Shown here piece after piece: positions 28,685 to 38,232 of a DNA stretch of 49,620 nt. This DNA comes from Buttiauxella warmboldiae (GTDB lineage: Bacteria; Pseudomonadota; Gammaproteobacteria; Enterobacterales; Enterobacteriaceae). The DNA is taken from assembly GCF_003818135.1 (NCBI RefSeq), contig NZ_RPOH01000100.1, positions 1 through 49,620 on the forward strand, given 5' to 3'. Each line of letters opens with the position of its first letter. Positions within the stretch are counted from its first letter, which is position 1. The position numbers were made by a program, and so were the translations under genes. The notes under the pieces were generated by a model. That model searched no databases. It worked only from the letters and a program-made list of their open reading frames with translations, and had not been told where the DNA came from.

Positions 28685-31033
28685 ATGAAGCAAATCCGGT
28701 TACTGGCGCAATATTACGTTGATTTGATGGTGAAGCTCGGATTAGTGCGCTTCTCTTTGCTGCTGGCCTCCGCGCTTGTGGTGCTGGCAATCATGGTGCA
28801 GATGGCCGTGACCATGCTGTTACGCGGCCAGGTCGAAAGCATTGATGTCGTGCGTTCTATCTTTTTTGGTCTGCTGATTACCCCATGGGCCGTCTATTTC
28901 CTCTCTGTGGTCGTGGAACAGCTCGAAGAGTCGCGCCAGCGGCTTTCAAAGCTTGTACAAAAACTTGAAGAGATGCGCGAAAGGGACCTGAAGCTTAACG
29001 TGCAGCTCAAAGACAATATCGCCCAGCTGAATCAGGAAATAGCCGATCGCGTAAAAGCGGAAGATGAGCGCCAGACCATGCTTGAGCAGCTCAAAGTTGA
29101 GATGCAGGAGCGTGAAGAGACGCAGATCCAGCTTGAGCAGCAATCTTCATTTTTACGCTCATTCCTTGATGCTTCCCCGGATCTGGTTTTTTACCGTAAT
29201 GAAGATAAAGAGTTTTCTGGCTGTAACCGTGCGATGGAGCTGCTGACCGGGAAAAGCGAAAAGCAGTTAATCAGCCTGAAGCCGGAGGATGTTTACTCGC
29301 CGGAAGCGGCGCAGAAGGTGATGGAAACCGATGAGAAAGTGTTCCGCCACAATGTTTCCCTCACTTATGAACAGTGGCTGGACTACCCCGATGGCCGCAA
29401 AGCCTGCTTTGAAATTCGGAAAGTGCCCTATTACGACCGAGTCGGTAAGCGCCACGGTTTGATGGGGTTTGGTCGCGATATTACCGAACGCAAGCGCTAT
29501 CAGGATGCCCTTGAGCGTGCCAGCCGCGACAAAACCACCTTTATTTCGACTATTAGCCACGAACTGCGTACGCCGCTGAACGGGATTGTCGGCCTGAGCC
29601 GCATCCTGTTGGATACCGAACTGAACGCCGAACAAACCAATTACCTGAAAACTATCCACGTTTCGGCGATTACGCTCGGCAATATTTTCAACGATATTAT
29701 CGATATGGATAAGCTTGAGCGGCGCAAAGTTCAGCTTGATAACCAGCCGATTGATTTCACCAGCTTCCTCGCGGACTTAGAGAACCTTTCCGGCCTGCAG
29801 GCCCAGCAAAAAGGGCTGACGCTGGAGATGAATCCGACCCTGCCGCTGCCGCATAAAGTGGTGACGGACGGCACGCGTCTGCGCCAGATCCTCTGGAACC
29901 TGATCGGCAACGCGGTGAAGTTCACGCCAAAAGGCGGGCTGGTGGAGGTGCGCGTGCGTTATGAAGAGGAAAATAGGCTGCGCTTTGAGGTGCAGGATTC
30001 CGGGATCGGCATTCCGCAGGATGAGCAGGACAAGATCTTCGCCATGTATTACCAGGTGAAAGATAGCCACGGCGGGAAACCGGCAACCGGGACGGGGATT
30101 GGCCTTGCCGTATCGCGACGTCTGGCTAAGAGCATGGGCGGCGATATTACCGTGAGCAGCAAACCTGGTGAAGGTTCGCTGTTTACCCTGACGGTTCAGG
30201 CCCCGCGTGTGGCGGATGAAGTTGAAGATACCCTGGATGACGACGATATGCCGCTGCCAGCGTTACACGTTCTGCTGGTGGAAGATATTGAACTCAATGT
30301 CATTGTTGCGCGCTCGGTGCTTGAGAAGCTCGGCAACAGCGTCGATGTCGCCATGACCGGTAAAGAAGCGTTAGAGAAATTCACCCCGGGAGAATACGAC
30401 CTGGTGCTGCTCGATATCCAACTGCCCGATATGACCGGGCTGGATATTTCCCGCCAGTTGACCACGCGTTACGCCCGTGAGGATTTACCACCGCTGGTGG
30501 CATTAACCGCTAACGTTTTGAAAGATAAGAAAGAGTACCTTGATGCCGGTATGGATGACGTGCTAAGCAAACCCCTTGCCGTTCCGGCGTTGATGGCGAT
30601 GATCCAAAAATTCTGGGACAACCAACAGTCAAAGTCTGAAAAGGAGTCACCTATGCCTCAGGTTAATAATGAAAAGCAGCAAGCCTTGCTTGATATTCCG
30701 ATGCTTGAGCAGTACATGGAGCTGGTCGGGCCAAAACTGATTAATGATGGCCTGGCGATGTTTGAAAAAATGATGCCGGGTTACCTGAGCGTGCTGGATT
30801 CCAATATGACTGCCCGCGACCAGAAAGGGGTGGTGGAAGAGGGGCATAAAATTAAAGGGGCGGCGGGATCTATCGGGTTGCGCCACCTGCAACAGGTTGC
30901 TCAGCAAATTCAGTCCCCGGACTTACCGGCATGGTCAGAAAATGTGGCGGAGTGGATTGAAGAGTTGAAGCAGGAATGGCAGCACGATGTGGATGTGCTG
31001 AAAGCCTGGGTGGCGAACGCGGCCAAAAAATGA
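28685..31033 (+). CDS. arcB: ArcB, aerobic respiration control hybrid sensor kinase
   Basis: ArcB reads the quinone redox state and phosphorylates ArcA under low oxygen. The 782 residues (778 in E. coli) show two membrane segments (about 23-45 and 55-78), a coiled-coil linker, a PAS domain (about 153-270), the kinase core with His292 (SHELRTPLNG) and ATP-binding GTGIGLAVSRRL, a receiver with Asp577 (LVLLDIQLPDMTG) and a C-terminal HPt with His721 (EEGHKIKGAAG). The full phosphorelay is intact. The four extra residues all lie after His292. Confidence 0.97.
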   Translation: MKQIRLLAQYYVDLMVKLGLVRFSLLLASALVVLAIMVQMAVTMLLRGQVESIDVVRSIFFGLLITPWAVYFLSVVVEQLEESRQRLSKLVQKLEEMRERDLKLNVQLKDNIAQLNQEIADRVKAEDERQTMLEQLKVEMQEREETQIQLEQQSSFLRSFLDASPDLVFYRNEDKEFSGCNRAMELLTGKSEKQLISLKPEDVYSPEAAQKVMETDEKVFRHNVSLTYEQWLDYPDGRKACFEIRKVPYYDRVGKRHGLMGFGRDITERKRYQDALERASRDKTTFISTISHELRTPLNGIVGLSRILLDTELNAEQTNYLKTIHVSAITLGNIFNDIIDMDKLERRKVQLDNQPIDFTSFLADLENLSGLQAQQKGLTLEMNPTLPLPHKVVTDGTRLRQILWNLIGNAVKFTPKGGLVEVRVRYEEENRLRFEVQDSGIGIPQDEQDKIFAMYYQVKDSHGGKPATGTGIGLAVSRRLAKSMGGDITVSSKPGEGSLFTLTVQAPRVADEVEDTLDDDDMPLPALHVLLVEDIELNVIVARSVLEKLGNSVDVAMTGKEALEKFTPGEYDLVLLDIQLPDMTGLDISRQLTTRYAREDLPPLVALTANVLKDKKEYLDAGMDDVLSKPLAVPALMAMIQKFWDNQQSKSEKESPMPQVNNEKQQALLDIPMLEQYMELVGPKLINDGLAMFEKMMPGYLSVLDSNMTARDQKGVVEEGHKIKGAAGSIGLRHLQQVAQQIQSPDLPAWSENVAEWIEELKQEWQHDVDVLKAWVANAAKK

Positions 31034-31051
31034 CCCCGGATAAACCGGGGT
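31033..31051 (+). terminator. Hairpin after arcB
   Basis: ACCCCGG (31033-31039) pairs with CCGGGGT (31045-31051) right at the arcB stop. No T-run follows, so termination is uncertain. From 31052 to 31269 lies the elbB upstream region with a possible -10 (TATAAG) near 31155. Confidence 0.45.
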
Positions 31052-31269
31052 GCGCGAATTCTGCGCCAACACCAGGGAAAAGCCAGGTTGCGCCGTAAGT
31101 TATAAGCTTTTATCCGGTCGACGCAGCCGATAATCTCGTGTGCTGTTCAGGCACTATAAGATAGCAAAACTTAAATGATTTGTTACGTGAATCAGTAAAA
31201 TGTGTGAAGCATAGCGATCAAATCAGCCTAACTGATGGTCACTATCCCGGGACGAAAAGGAATAACGGA

Positions 31270-31923
31270 ATGAAGAAGATTGGTGTGGTGCTCAGCGGCT
31301 GCGGTGTGTATGACGGCAGCGAGATTCAGGAAGCTGTTATTACACTGTTGGCTATTGCACGCTCTGGTGCCGAAGCCGTTTGTTTTGCGCCGGATAAACC
31401 CCAGACCGATGTGATGAATCATCTGACAAGCCGTGAAGCTATTGAGCATCGTAATGTATTGGTGGAAGCGGCACGCATAACCCGTGGAAATATTACGCCA
31501 TTGGCTCAGGCCGAGGCGCATGAGCTGGATGCGCTGATCGTGCCCGGTGGTTTTGGCGCGGCAAAAAACCTCTGTAATTTTGCCAGCGCAGGGAGTGAGT
31601 GCCTGGTTGATAGCGATTTACGTCGCCTTGCCCGCGACTGTCATGCCCTCGGTAAGCCGCTTGGTTTTATCTGCATTGCCCCGGTAATGCTGCCAAAAAT
31701 TTTGGATGTGTCAGTGCGTTTAACCATTGGGACCGATATCGATACCGCCGAAATGGTTGAAGAGATGGGTGCTGAACATGTTCCCTGCCCGGTGGATGAC
31801 ATCGTCGTTGATGAAGAGCATAAAGTGGTGACCACGCCCGCTTATATGCTGGCAACACGCATTGATGAAGCCGCAAGGGGTATCGAAAAACTGGTGGCCC
31901 GCGTTGTGGATATGACGGCATGA
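31270..31923 (+). CDS. elbB: ElbB (GlxIII-like) DJ-1/PfpI-family protein
   Basis: The 217 residues match E. coli ElbB in length. It belongs to the DJ-1/PfpI class I amidotransferase-like family; E. coli ElbB has been reported as a glyoxalase and older work called it a sigma cross-reacting protein. The segments [32 protein letters not shown] and the nucleophile-elbow Cys in GFICIAP are visible. I start at 31270 (preceded by AAAAGGAATAACGG). Its TGA overlaps the mtgA ATG by four bases, so the two are translationally coupled. Confidence 0.94.
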   Translation: MKKIGVVLSGCGVYDGSEIQEAVITLLAIARSGAEAVCFAPDKPQTDVMNHLTSREAIEHRNVLVEAARITRGNITPLAQAEAHELDALIVPGGFGAAKNLCNFASAGSECLVDSDLRRLARDCHALGKPLGFICIAPVMLPKILDVSVRLTIGTDIDTAEMVEEMGAEHVPCPVDDIVVDEEHKVVTTPAYMLATRIDEAARGIEKLVARVVDMTA

Positions 31924-32648
31924 AGCAAGGGCGTCATGCGCTCTTGAGTACCCTCAAACGCTGGCTGCTTCGTGGCGTGCTGGCGCTTGTCGGGATCTGG
32001 CTTGCGGGACTCATTCTGTTTAGCTTCTTACCGGTGCCGTTTTCCGCAGTGATGGTCGAGCGGCAGCTTAGCGCCTGGTTGAGCGGTGATTTTGGCTATG
32101 TCGCGCACTCCGACTGGGTGAGCATGGATGAGATTTCACCGTGGATGGGGCTTGCGGTGATTGCGGCAGAAGATCAGAAATTCCCGGAGCACTGGGGGTT
32201 TGATATGGCCTCTATTGAGAAAGCGTTAGCGCATAATGAACGTCATGAAAATCGCGTGCGTGGCGCATCGACGCTGTCACAACAAACCGCTAAAAACCTG
32301 TTTTTATGGAATGGGCGTAGCTGGGTGCGTAAAGGGCTGGAAGCCGGATTAACCCTGGGCATGGAAGGGATGTGGAGCAAGCGCCGTATCCTGACGGTTT
32401 ATCTCAATATCGCCGAGTTTGGCGACGGGATTTTTGGCGTAGAGGAAGCAGCGCAGCGTTATTTCCATAAGCCTGCAAGCCGCCTTTCGGCCTCGGAAGC
32501 GGCACTGCTCGCTGCCGTATTACCGAATCCTCTTCGCTTTAAAGCGAATGCTCCATCCGGATACGTACGCCTGCGGCAACAGTGGATTTTACGCCAGATG
32601 CGCCAACTGGGCGGCAAATCATTTATGGCGCAGCATGAGTTGCTATGA
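31920..32648 (+). CDS. mtgA: Monofunctional peptidoglycan transglycosylase MtgA
   Basis: MtgA polymerises lipid II into glycan strands and in E. coli localises at division sites. The 242 residues have one N-terminal membrane anchor (about 17-38) and a GT51 domain with the catalytic glutamate in [14 protein letters not shown] (Glu84) and the conserved [17 protein letters not shown] motif, plus [15 protein letters not shown]. It overlaps elbB by four bases. In E. coli yrbL follows; here the accessory cassette does. Confidence 0.96.
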   Translation: MKQGRHALLSTLKRWLLRGVLALVGIWLAGLILFSFLPVPFSAVMVERQLSAWLSGDFGYVAHSDWVSMDEISPWMGLAVIAAEDQKFPEHWGFDMASIEKALAHNERHENRVRGASTLSQQTAKNLFLWNGRSWVRKGLEAGLTLGMEGMWSKRRILTVYLNIAEFGDGIFGVEEAAQRYFHKPASRLSASEAALLAAVLPNPLRFKANAPSGYVRLRQQWILRQMRQLGGKSFMAQHELL

Positions 32649-32659
32649 TGTGTTCCTTT

Positions 32660-32693
32660 AGCGGTAGCTTCTTGCTGCCGCTTCGCCGTTTTT
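32660..32693 (+). terminator. Probable terminator after mtgA
   Basis: AGCGGTAGC (32660-32668) and GCTGCCGCT (32674-32682) pair with one G-T wobble, followed by a T-rich tract to 32693. It would separate elbB-mtgA from the accessory cassette. Confidence 0.5.
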
Positions 32694-32779
32694 CTTCCCC
32701 TTGTTTATGAGCCTCACCCCAGCACTGCGCGCGGGTTTATTATATTTTATCCCTTCCACTCCATTTACATTGCAACAAT

Positions 32780-33904
32780 ATGCTAACAAATATCCTTAGG
32801 GAAGAAACTGCCCGCCAAATCGTTCAGCGAACGATGAGCATCATTGATTACTCCGTAAACGTAATGAGTGAGCAAGGCGTCATTATCGCCTCTGGCGATC
32901 CGAGTCGTTTATATCAGCGGCATGAAGGGGCTGTTTTGGCCCTGACTGAAAACCGCATGGTGGTGATTGACGGCGCTGCGGCCGGAAAGCTGCAAGGCGT
33001 CAAACCCGGTATTAATCTGCCGATTATTTTTCGCCAGCGCATGGTGGGCGTGATTGGTATTTCCGGCAATCCTGAAAAAGTGCAGGCCTATGCTGAGTTA
33101 GTGCGGATGGCCGCGGAAATGATCTTAGAACAGGCGGAAATGCTGGAGCAGAACCAGTGGGAAAAGCGCTATCGCGAGCAGCTCGCCTCGCTGTTGATCG
33201 CTGAGCAAAGTCGCGGATCGTCAATTGGATCCATCGCGGCGTATTTAAGGCTGGATCTTGACCTGCCGCGTATTGCGCTGATTGTCCGGCTGCGTGAGCA
33301 GGAACATATCCGTCAGCGAGAGCTGCTGGAGCGGTTGAACAGCCATTCCCACGAAGCGTTGGTGACTCTGCACGGGTTCGACCACATTGTGATGCTGCTG
33401 CCGCTGAATTTCAGCCGTAAAGAAGCGCGCGAGGCGACGATAAGGAAAGGGGTGCGCAAGCTGTATAACCAGCTAAGTCCGGGGTTCAACGTGACGCTTT
33501 TTGCCGGAGGATGGTTTGATGGCCCTGACGGTTTGCATCGTTCATACCTTAGCGCGCAGGCGTTACAAGCTATGGCGCTAAGCCAGAAGATCAACCAAAC
33601 GGTTTTGTATTATCAGGATCACTGTCTGCCGGTGCTGATGAATGGCTATTCGGGGTCATGGCAGGCTGATGAATTAAGTCGGGCGTGGTTAACTTTGCAT
33701 GAAGCCGATAAAAAAGAGGTGCTTTGCCGCACGCTGCGTTGTTATTTTGAACAGAACTGTGATCTGTCTCAAACGTCAAAACAGCTACATATTCACGTTA
33801 ACACCCTGCGCTACCGCCTGCAGAAAATAGAGCTTATAACCTCCCTAAAAATCAATAAATTAAGCGATATCATTCAATTGTATATTGGTATGCAAATTCA
33901 GTAG
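32780..33904 (+). CDS. CdaR/SdaR-family regulator of the glycerate cassette
   Basis: The 374 residues have the CdaR layout: an N-terminal sugar-diacid-recognition domain (about 1-135; QIVQRTMSIIDYSVNVMSEQG, GVKPGINLPIIFRQRMVGVIGI), a middle GGDEF-like region, and a C-terminal PucR-type helix-turn-helix (SQTSKQLHIHVNTLRYRLQKIE). E. coli CdaR (385 residues) activates galactarate, glucarate and glycerate genes; similarity here is moderate, so this is a paralogue or relative. The ATG has no clear Shine-Dalgarno but the family start must lie upstream of QIVQRT. It precedes the permease on the same strand and probably controls it. Confidence 0.88.
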   Translation: MLTNILREETARQIVQRTMSIIDYSVNVMSEQGVIIASGDPSRLYQRHEGAVLALTENRMVVIDGAAAGKLQGVKPGINLPIIFRQRMVGVIGISGNPEKVQAYAELVRMAAEMILEQAEMLEQNQWEKRYREQLASLLIAEQSRGSSIGSIAAYLRLDLDLPRIALIVRLREQEHIRQRELLERLNSHSHEALVTLHGFDHIVMLLPLNFSRKEAREATIRKGVRKLYNQLSPGFNVTLFAGGWFDGPDGLHRSYLSAQALQAMALSQKINQTVLYYQDHCLPVLMNGYSGSWQADELSRAWLTLHEADKKEVLCRTLRCYFEQNCDLSQTSKQLHIHVNTLRYRLQKIELITSLKINKLSDIIQLYIGMQIQ

Positions 33905-33907
33905 TGA

Positions 33908-33925
33908 TTTGTAGATTCCTACAAA
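33908..33925. promoter_or_regulatory. 18-base palindrome between regulator and permease
   Basis: TTTGTAG and CTACAAA flank ATTC as a perfect inverted repeat, four bases after the regulator's stop codon. Its place at the head of the permease leader makes it a candidate operator for the CdaR-like regulator. A short terminator for the regulator gene is the other reading. Confidence 0.45.
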
Positions 33926-33930
33926 AACAC

Positions 33931-34033
33931 CGGGTGCCGACGGCCGCTTTTCTGGCGGTTCACCTCAAGTAATTCCACTCCTGTTCAGCGTAATGTCGCC
34001 CGGTACCCGACGATAATTGATAAAACAGGAGTG
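33931..34033 (+). promoter_or_regulatory. Permease leader with mutually exclusive RNA helices
   Basis: Two long-range pairings can be drawn. Helix A: CGGGTGCC (33931-33938) with GGTACCCG (34002-34009), eight pairs with one G-U. Helix B: CACTCCTGTT (33976-33985) with AACAGGAGTG (34024-34033), ten perfect pairs; its 3' arm contains the permease Shine-Dalgarno AGGAG, five bases before the ATG. The arms cross in the order A-B-A'-B', so the helices exclude each other or form a pseudoknot. This resembles a translational switch. A small CCGC/GCGG hairpin also lies between the first arms. Confidence 0.45.
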
Positions 34034-34037
34034 ACAA

Positions 34038-35306
34038 ATGATAACCGTTTCTGCGCTTGGTGCCTTTGTGGCCCTCGTTGTCTCGATCTTATTAATTTTA
34101 CGCAAGGTTCCACCAGCCTACGGCATGATTGCCGGGGCTTTAACGGGAGGACTGATTGGCGGCGCCGATCTGGTGCAAACCCTTTCCCTGATGATTACGG
34201 GGGCTCAGGGCATCACTAACGCAGTGCTGCGTATTCTTGGCGCCGGTATTTTAGCGGGAGTGCTGATTGAGTCCGGCGCGGCAAATACGATTGCTGAGAC
34301 GATAGTGCGTAAAGTCGGTGAAAAACGTGCGCTGCTGGCGCTGGCAGTGGCAACCATGCTGCTGACGGCGGTTGGGGTCTTCGTTGATGTCGCGGTGATT
34401 ACCGTTTCGCCAATTGCCCTGGCCATTGCGCATCGCGCCGATATCTCAAAAATGGCGATACTGCTGGCGATGATCGGTGGCGGTAAAGCTGGCAATGTGA
34501 TGTCCCCCAACCCTAATACTATCGCGGCTGCAGATACCTTCCACGTACCCTTAACCGATCTGATGATGGCGGGGATTATCCCCGGGCTATTTGGGCTGGT
34601 GATGGCTTATTTTCTGGCGAAACGTTTAAAGCACCGTGGTTCAAAAGTTGAGGCGCATGAGCTGGTGGTGGGCAACAAAGATATGGCGCTACCTGCGTTT
34701 GCTGCCGCAATTGCAGCGCCTGTGGTTGCTATCGTGCTTCTGGCCTTGCGCCCTTTAGCGGGCATTGCAATTGACCCGCTGGTCGCCCTTCCGGTCGGGG
34801 GGTTAATAGGGGCTGTGGCGATGGGCCAGTGGCGACATACTAATCAATATATGATTTCCGGACTGGCGCGTATGACACCCGTAGCCATCATGCTGCTGGG
34901 TACCGGGACGCTGGCCGGCATTATCGCTAACTCCGGTCTGAAAGATGTACTGATTACCGGCCTGACCGCTTCCGGTATGCCTTCTTATTTGCTGGCTCCT
35001 TTTTCCGGCGCGCTCATGTCGATGGCGACGGCCTCTACTACCGCGGGTACCGCTGTGGCTTCCGCAGTCTTTAGCTCCACGCTTGTTGGCATGGGTATCT
35101 CGGCCCTGGCAGGTGCCGCGATGATTCACGCTGGTGCGACGGTACTTGATCACATGCCTCACGGTAGTTTCTTCCACGCGACCGGCGGCAGCGTCAATAT
35201 GCAGGTTCACGAGCGTTTAAAGCTGCTGCCTTATGAAACCGCCGTGGGTTTGATGATTGCCTTTGTTTCTACGCTGATGTTTGGCGTGTTTAATTTTGCG
35301 GGCTAA
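34038..35306 (+). CDS. GntP-family permease, probably for glycerate
   Basis: The 422-residue protein is highly hydrophobic with about 11-13 membrane segments and the GntP signature [18 protein letters not shown] near residue 150. The family (Ion transporter superfamily) carries gluconate and related sugar acids by proton symport. Its gene is ten bases before a glycerate kinase gene, so glycerate is the likely substrate; the sequence alone does not prove this. The same trio (CdaR-like regulator, GntP permease, glycerate kinase) is, from memory, also found in Haemophilus influenzae. Confidence 0.88.
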   Translation: MITVSALGAFVALVVSILLILRKVPPAYGMIAGALTGGLIGGADLVQTLSLMITGAQGITNAVLRILGAGILAGVLIESGAANTIAETIVRKVGEKRALLALAVATMLLTAVGVFVDVAVITVSPIALAIAHRADISKMAILLAMIGGGKAGNVMSPNPNTIAAADTFHVPLTDLMMAGIIPGLFGLVMAYFLAKRLKHRGSKVEAHELVVGNKDMALPAFAAAIAAPVVAIVLLALRPLAGIAIDPLVALPVGGLIGAVAMGQWRHTNQYMISGLARMTPVAIMLLGTGTLAGIIANSGLKDVLITGLTASGMPSYLLAPFSGALMSMATASTTAGTAVASAVFSSTLVGMGISALAGAAMIHAGATVLDHMPHGSFFHATGGSVNMQVHERLKLLPYETAVGLMIAFVSTLMFGVFNFAG

Positions 35307-35316
35307 TGAGGTCAGA

Positions 35317-36453
35317 ATGAAAATTGTTATTGCTCCAGATTCCTTTAAAGAAAGCCTTAGCGCGATGCAGGTTGCTGAAGCGATTGAACAAGGTTTTCGT
35401 GAACTATTCCCGCAGGCTGAATATCTCAAACTCCCGATGGCGGACGGCGGTGAAGGCACCGTTGAATCCATGGTTGCAGCCACGAGCGGCGAGATTGTCG
35501 CGGTGGAGGTTACCGGCCCATTAGGGCTACCTGTTCAAGCTTTCTTCGGCTGGATGGGAGACGGGGAAACGGCGGTGATAGAGATGGCTGCCGCCTCCGG
35601 CCTGCATCTGGTGCCGCCGCAACAACGTAATCCTCTGATTACTTCCAGTTTTGGCACCGGAGAGCTGATTCTGGCCGCGTTGCAACATGGCGCACGTAAA
35701 ATCATTATTGGCATCGGCGGTAGCGCGACTAACGACGGCGGTGCAGGAATGATGCAGGCATTAGGGGCTAAATTACTCGATGCTCATGGTCATGAGCTTT
35801 CCGGTGGCGGTGGCGCGTTAGCCGAACTCGCCTGTGCGGATCTTACTCACCTCGACTCGCGCCTTGCGGATACCGATATTCTGGTGGCCTGTGATGTTAA
35901 CAATCCGCTATGTGGTGAAAAAGGGGCGTCTGCGGTATTTGGACCTCAAAAAGGGGCAACGCCGGAGATGGTCGCCCAGCTTGATGCGGCATTACGTCAC
36001 TATGGCGAAAAAATTGAACAGGCCACGGGAAAAAGGGTGCTGGAACTTGCCGGTGCGGGGGCTGCTGGCGGCATGGGGGCTGCCCTGTCAGGCCTGCTTA
36101 ACGCCCGTTTGCAGCCGGGAATTGATATCGTAACGGATGCGTTAAAACTGGCTGACGCGGTGCAAGGCGCTGATATGGTGATCACCGGGGAAGGGCGTAT
36201 CGACAGTCAGACCATTCATGGTAAAACCCCGATAGGCGTCGCAAGAGTTGCAAAACGCTTTGATATTCCCGTGATCGCCATTGCGGGTGGCATGAGCACT
36301 GACTACAGCGTGGTGCACCAGCATGGGATTGACGCGGTATTTTCAGTATTAAATCGTATTCAGACGCTGCCAGAGGCTATGGATGGCGCCTATGAGAATG
36401 TGAAGGTGACGGCGCGAAATGTCGCCGCCGTCTGGAAAACAGGCAGAGGCTAG
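35317..36453 (+). CDS. Glycerate 2-kinase (GarK/GlxK family)
   Basis: The enzyme phosphorylates D-glycerate to 2-phosphoglycerate, which enters lower glycolysis. The 378 residues (GarK about 381) contain [16 protein letters not shown] at the start, MADGGEGT near 48, [14 protein letters not shown] near 130 and [19 protein letters not shown] near 290, all family landmarks. I start at 35317, which has GAGGT ahead of it, rather than at 35281 inside the permease gene. I do not assign garK or glxK, as both are close relatives. It converges on npr with only 27 bases between stops and no clear terminator. Confidence 0.92.
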   Translation: MKIVIAPDSFKESLSAMQVAEAIEQGFRELFPQAEYLKLPMADGGEGTVESMVAATSGEIVAVEVTGPLGLPVQAFFGWMGDGETAVIEMAAASGLHLVPPQQRNPLITSSFGTGELILAALQHGARKIIIGIGGSATNDGGAGMMQALGAKLLDAHGHELSGGGGALAELACADLTHLDSRLADTDILVACDVNNPLCGEKGASAVFGPQKGATPEMVAQLDAALRHYGEKIEQATGKRVLELAGAGAAGGMGAALSGLLNARLQPGIDIVTDALKLADAVQGADMVITGEGRIDSQTIHGKTPIGVARVAKRFDIPVIAIAGGMSTDYSVVHQHGIDAVFSVLNRIQTLPEAMDGAYENVKVTARNVAAVWKTGRG

Positions 36454-36480
36454 CTTCGCTCGTTAGCGGCACATAAAGCC

Positions 36481-36753
36481 TTAGTCTTCATCGAAACCCG
36501 CATTGAACAGCGCGATCACCGCGTTCAATGCCTGTTCTTCTTCAGGTCCGGTCACTTCGATTTCGATGTGACCCCCTTTAGCTGAATCCAGCATCAGCAG
36601 CGCAATCACGCTGTTGGCCTCAGCCTCCGTTCCAGCCTCGTTACGCAGCATCACCTCGGCGTTAAAGCTCTGCACCAGTTCGAACAACTTCATCGCCGGG
36701 CGGGCATGCATGCCCAGCTTGTTGGTGATCTCGACGGTCTGTTTTACGGTCAT
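36481..36753 (-). CDS. npr: NPr, phosphocarrier of the nitrogen PTS
   Basis: NPr (PtsO) passes phosphate from EI-Ntr (PtsP) to PtsN in a regulatory phosphotransferase chain. The 90 residues match E. coli in length. The active-site His16 is in LGMHARPA, and the second HPr signature region ([18 protein letters not shown]) is present. Its ATG overlaps the end of rapZ by four bases, so it is translated as the last gene of rpoN-hpf-ptsN-rapZ-npr. Confidence 0.96.
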   Translation of the reverse strand: MTVKQTVEITNKLGMHARPAMKLFELVQSFNAEVMLRNEAGTEAEANSVIALLMLDSAKGGHIEIEVTGPEEEQALNAVIALFNAGFDED

Positions 36754-37604
36754 GTTTTGCGTTTTTCCAGCGTACGGTGGCGGGACTGCACGTTTTTACC
36801 GCGTGAGCGGAAATAGTCTGCCAGCTGTTCAGCAATGTAGACCGAGCGGTGTTTTCCCCCCGTACAGCCAATCGCCACGGTTAAATAGCTGCGGTTATTG
36901 GTTTCCAGCATCGGTAACCACTGCTCAAGATAACTGCGCGTCTGGTAGATAAAGTTGTGCACTTCGGTGTGGCGGTCAAGGAACGCCGCCACAGGCCTGT
37001 CGAGGCCGGTCATTGGGCGCAGTTTGGGATCCCAGTGCGGGTTTGGCAGGAAGCGCACATCAAACACATAATCTGCATCAATGGGGATGCCGTGTTTAAA
37101 CCCGAAAGACTCAAAGACCATTGTCAGTTCACGCTCACGCTTGCCTAGCAGGCGTGTACGCAGCATTTCAGCCAGCTCATGCACCGACATTTCAGAGGTA
37201 TCAACGATCAGATCGGCTCTGGATTTCAGGGGTTCCAGCAGATCGCTTTCTTCATCGATCGCGCTTTCCAGCGACAGATTTTTATTGGAAAGCGGATGCA
37301 AACGACGCGTGTCGCTATAGCGACGGATCAGCGTATTGCGATCGGCATCAAGGAACAATAATTGTGGTGAGAATGAATCAGGCAGATGACTCATCGCCTG
37401 TTCAAAAATTTCCGGGTTTTCCGGCATGTTACGCACGTCGATGCTAACAGCCGCAGAAATTTGTCGCTCTGCGAGCGTTTTGGCAAGATCGGGCAACAGC
37501 ACCACGGGTAGGTTATCTACACAGTAGAATCCCATATCTTCCAGTGCCCGCAAGGCTACAGACTTCCCTGAACCAGAGCGGCCGCTGACAATCATCAGCA
37601 CCAT
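36750..37604 (-). CDS. rapZ: RapZ, RNase adaptor controlling glmS
   Basis: RapZ binds glucosamine-6-phosphate and, when it is scarce, frees the small RNA GlmZ to activate glmS; when abundant it hands GlmZ to RNase E. The 284 residues (284 in E. coli) begin with a Walker A motif GRSGSGKS (8-15) and end with a basic RNA-binding tail ([18 protein letters not shown]). GCTGGKHRS marks the sugar-phosphate-binding domain. It lies 53 bases after ptsN. Confidence 0.97.
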   Translation of the reverse strand: MVLMIVSGRSGSGKSVALRALEDMGFYCVDNLPVVLLPDLAKTLAERQISAAVSIDVRNMPENPEIFEQAMSHLPDSFSPQLLFLDADRNTLIRRYSDTRRLHPLSNKNLSLESAIDEESDLLEPLKSRADLIVDTSEMSVHELAEMLRTRLLGKRERELTMVFESFGFKHGIPIDADYVFDVRFLPNPHWDPKLRPMTGLDRPVAAFLDRHTEVHNFIYQTRSYLEQWLPMLETNNRSYLTVAIGCTGGKHRSVYIAEQLADYFRSRGKNVQSRHRTLEKRKT

Positions 37605-37657
37605 TTTATTACTCCCCCAACTTCTCTTGCTGTGGCGTCACAATCACCGCAGCCAGA

Positions 37658-38149
37658 TTATTCATGTTCATTACCCTGTTCTGCTTCGGTAATGATCTGA
37701 TAAAGCTCTTCATCGCTTTGTGCGCCACGTAAACGGCGGCAAATAGTTTTATCTGCCAGACGTTTCGCAACCAGAGACAAAGTGTGCAAATGCGTTTTGG
37801 TTTGATCTGCCGGAACAAGTAGCGCAAACATCAGATCTACCGGCTGATTATCAATAGCATCAAACGCGATCGGGGTTTCCAGTTTAATAAACACCCCGAC
37901 GGCGCGGGTGGTATCTTCTTCCAGTTTTCCGTGAGGAATGGCGATACCGTTACCGATACCGGTACTTCCCATGCGTTCACGCGTCAGCACGGCTTCAAAC
38001 ACCAGCTGTGGCGGCAGGCCGAGTTGCTTTGCCGCCAGCTCACTGATGATTTCCAGCGCGCGTTTTTTACTCTGGCAATGTACGTTAGTGCGAGTACATT
38101 CCTTGTTCAGGACATGACTGAGTTGTAGAGCAGAATCGTTGTTCATCAT
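37658..38149 (-). CDS. ptsN: PtsN, nitrogen-regulatory PTS enzyme IIA
   Basis: PtsN is the end point of the nitrogen PTS and, in its unphosphorylated form, affects potassium transport (TrkA, KdpD) and other processes. The 163 residues equal E. coli and hold the phosphorylated His73 in GIGNGIAIPHGKLEEDT. The C-terminal LHTLSLVAKRLADKTICRRLR is highly conserved. It sits between hpf and rapZ; a perfect hairpin lies in the hpf-ptsN gap. Confidence 0.97.
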   Translation of the reverse strand: MMNNDSALQLSHVLNKECTRTNVHCQSKKRALEIISELAAKQLGLPPQLVFEAVLTRERMGSTGIGNGIAIPHGKLEEDTTRAVGVFIKLETPIAFDAIDNQPVDLMFALLVPADQTKTHLHTLSLVAKRLADKTICRRLRGAQSDEELYQIITEAEQGNEHE

Positions 38150-38178
38150 AAGTTCACCTAAGCACCCTGTTATGCTAA

Positions 38179-38205
38179 CGGCTCGTTACTTAGCGTAACG
38201 AGCCG
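38179..38205. promoter_or_regulatory. Perfect hairpin between hpf and ptsN
   Basis: CGGCTCGTTAC (38179-38189) and GTAACGAGCCG (38195-38205) form an 11-base perfect stem with a five-base loop in the 83-base gap. On the minus strand it is not followed by a T-run, so it is more likely an mRNA processing, stability or partial-attenuation element than a full terminator. It could lower ptsN-rapZ-npr expression relative to hpf. Confidence 0.5.
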
Positions 38206-38232
38206 CAAATGCTGAAACAGTTGCCCGGATTA

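Noticed and set aside
29267-29659. Antisense frames inside arcB
   Set aside because: They overlap the sensor kinase domains fully and lack any supporting signal.
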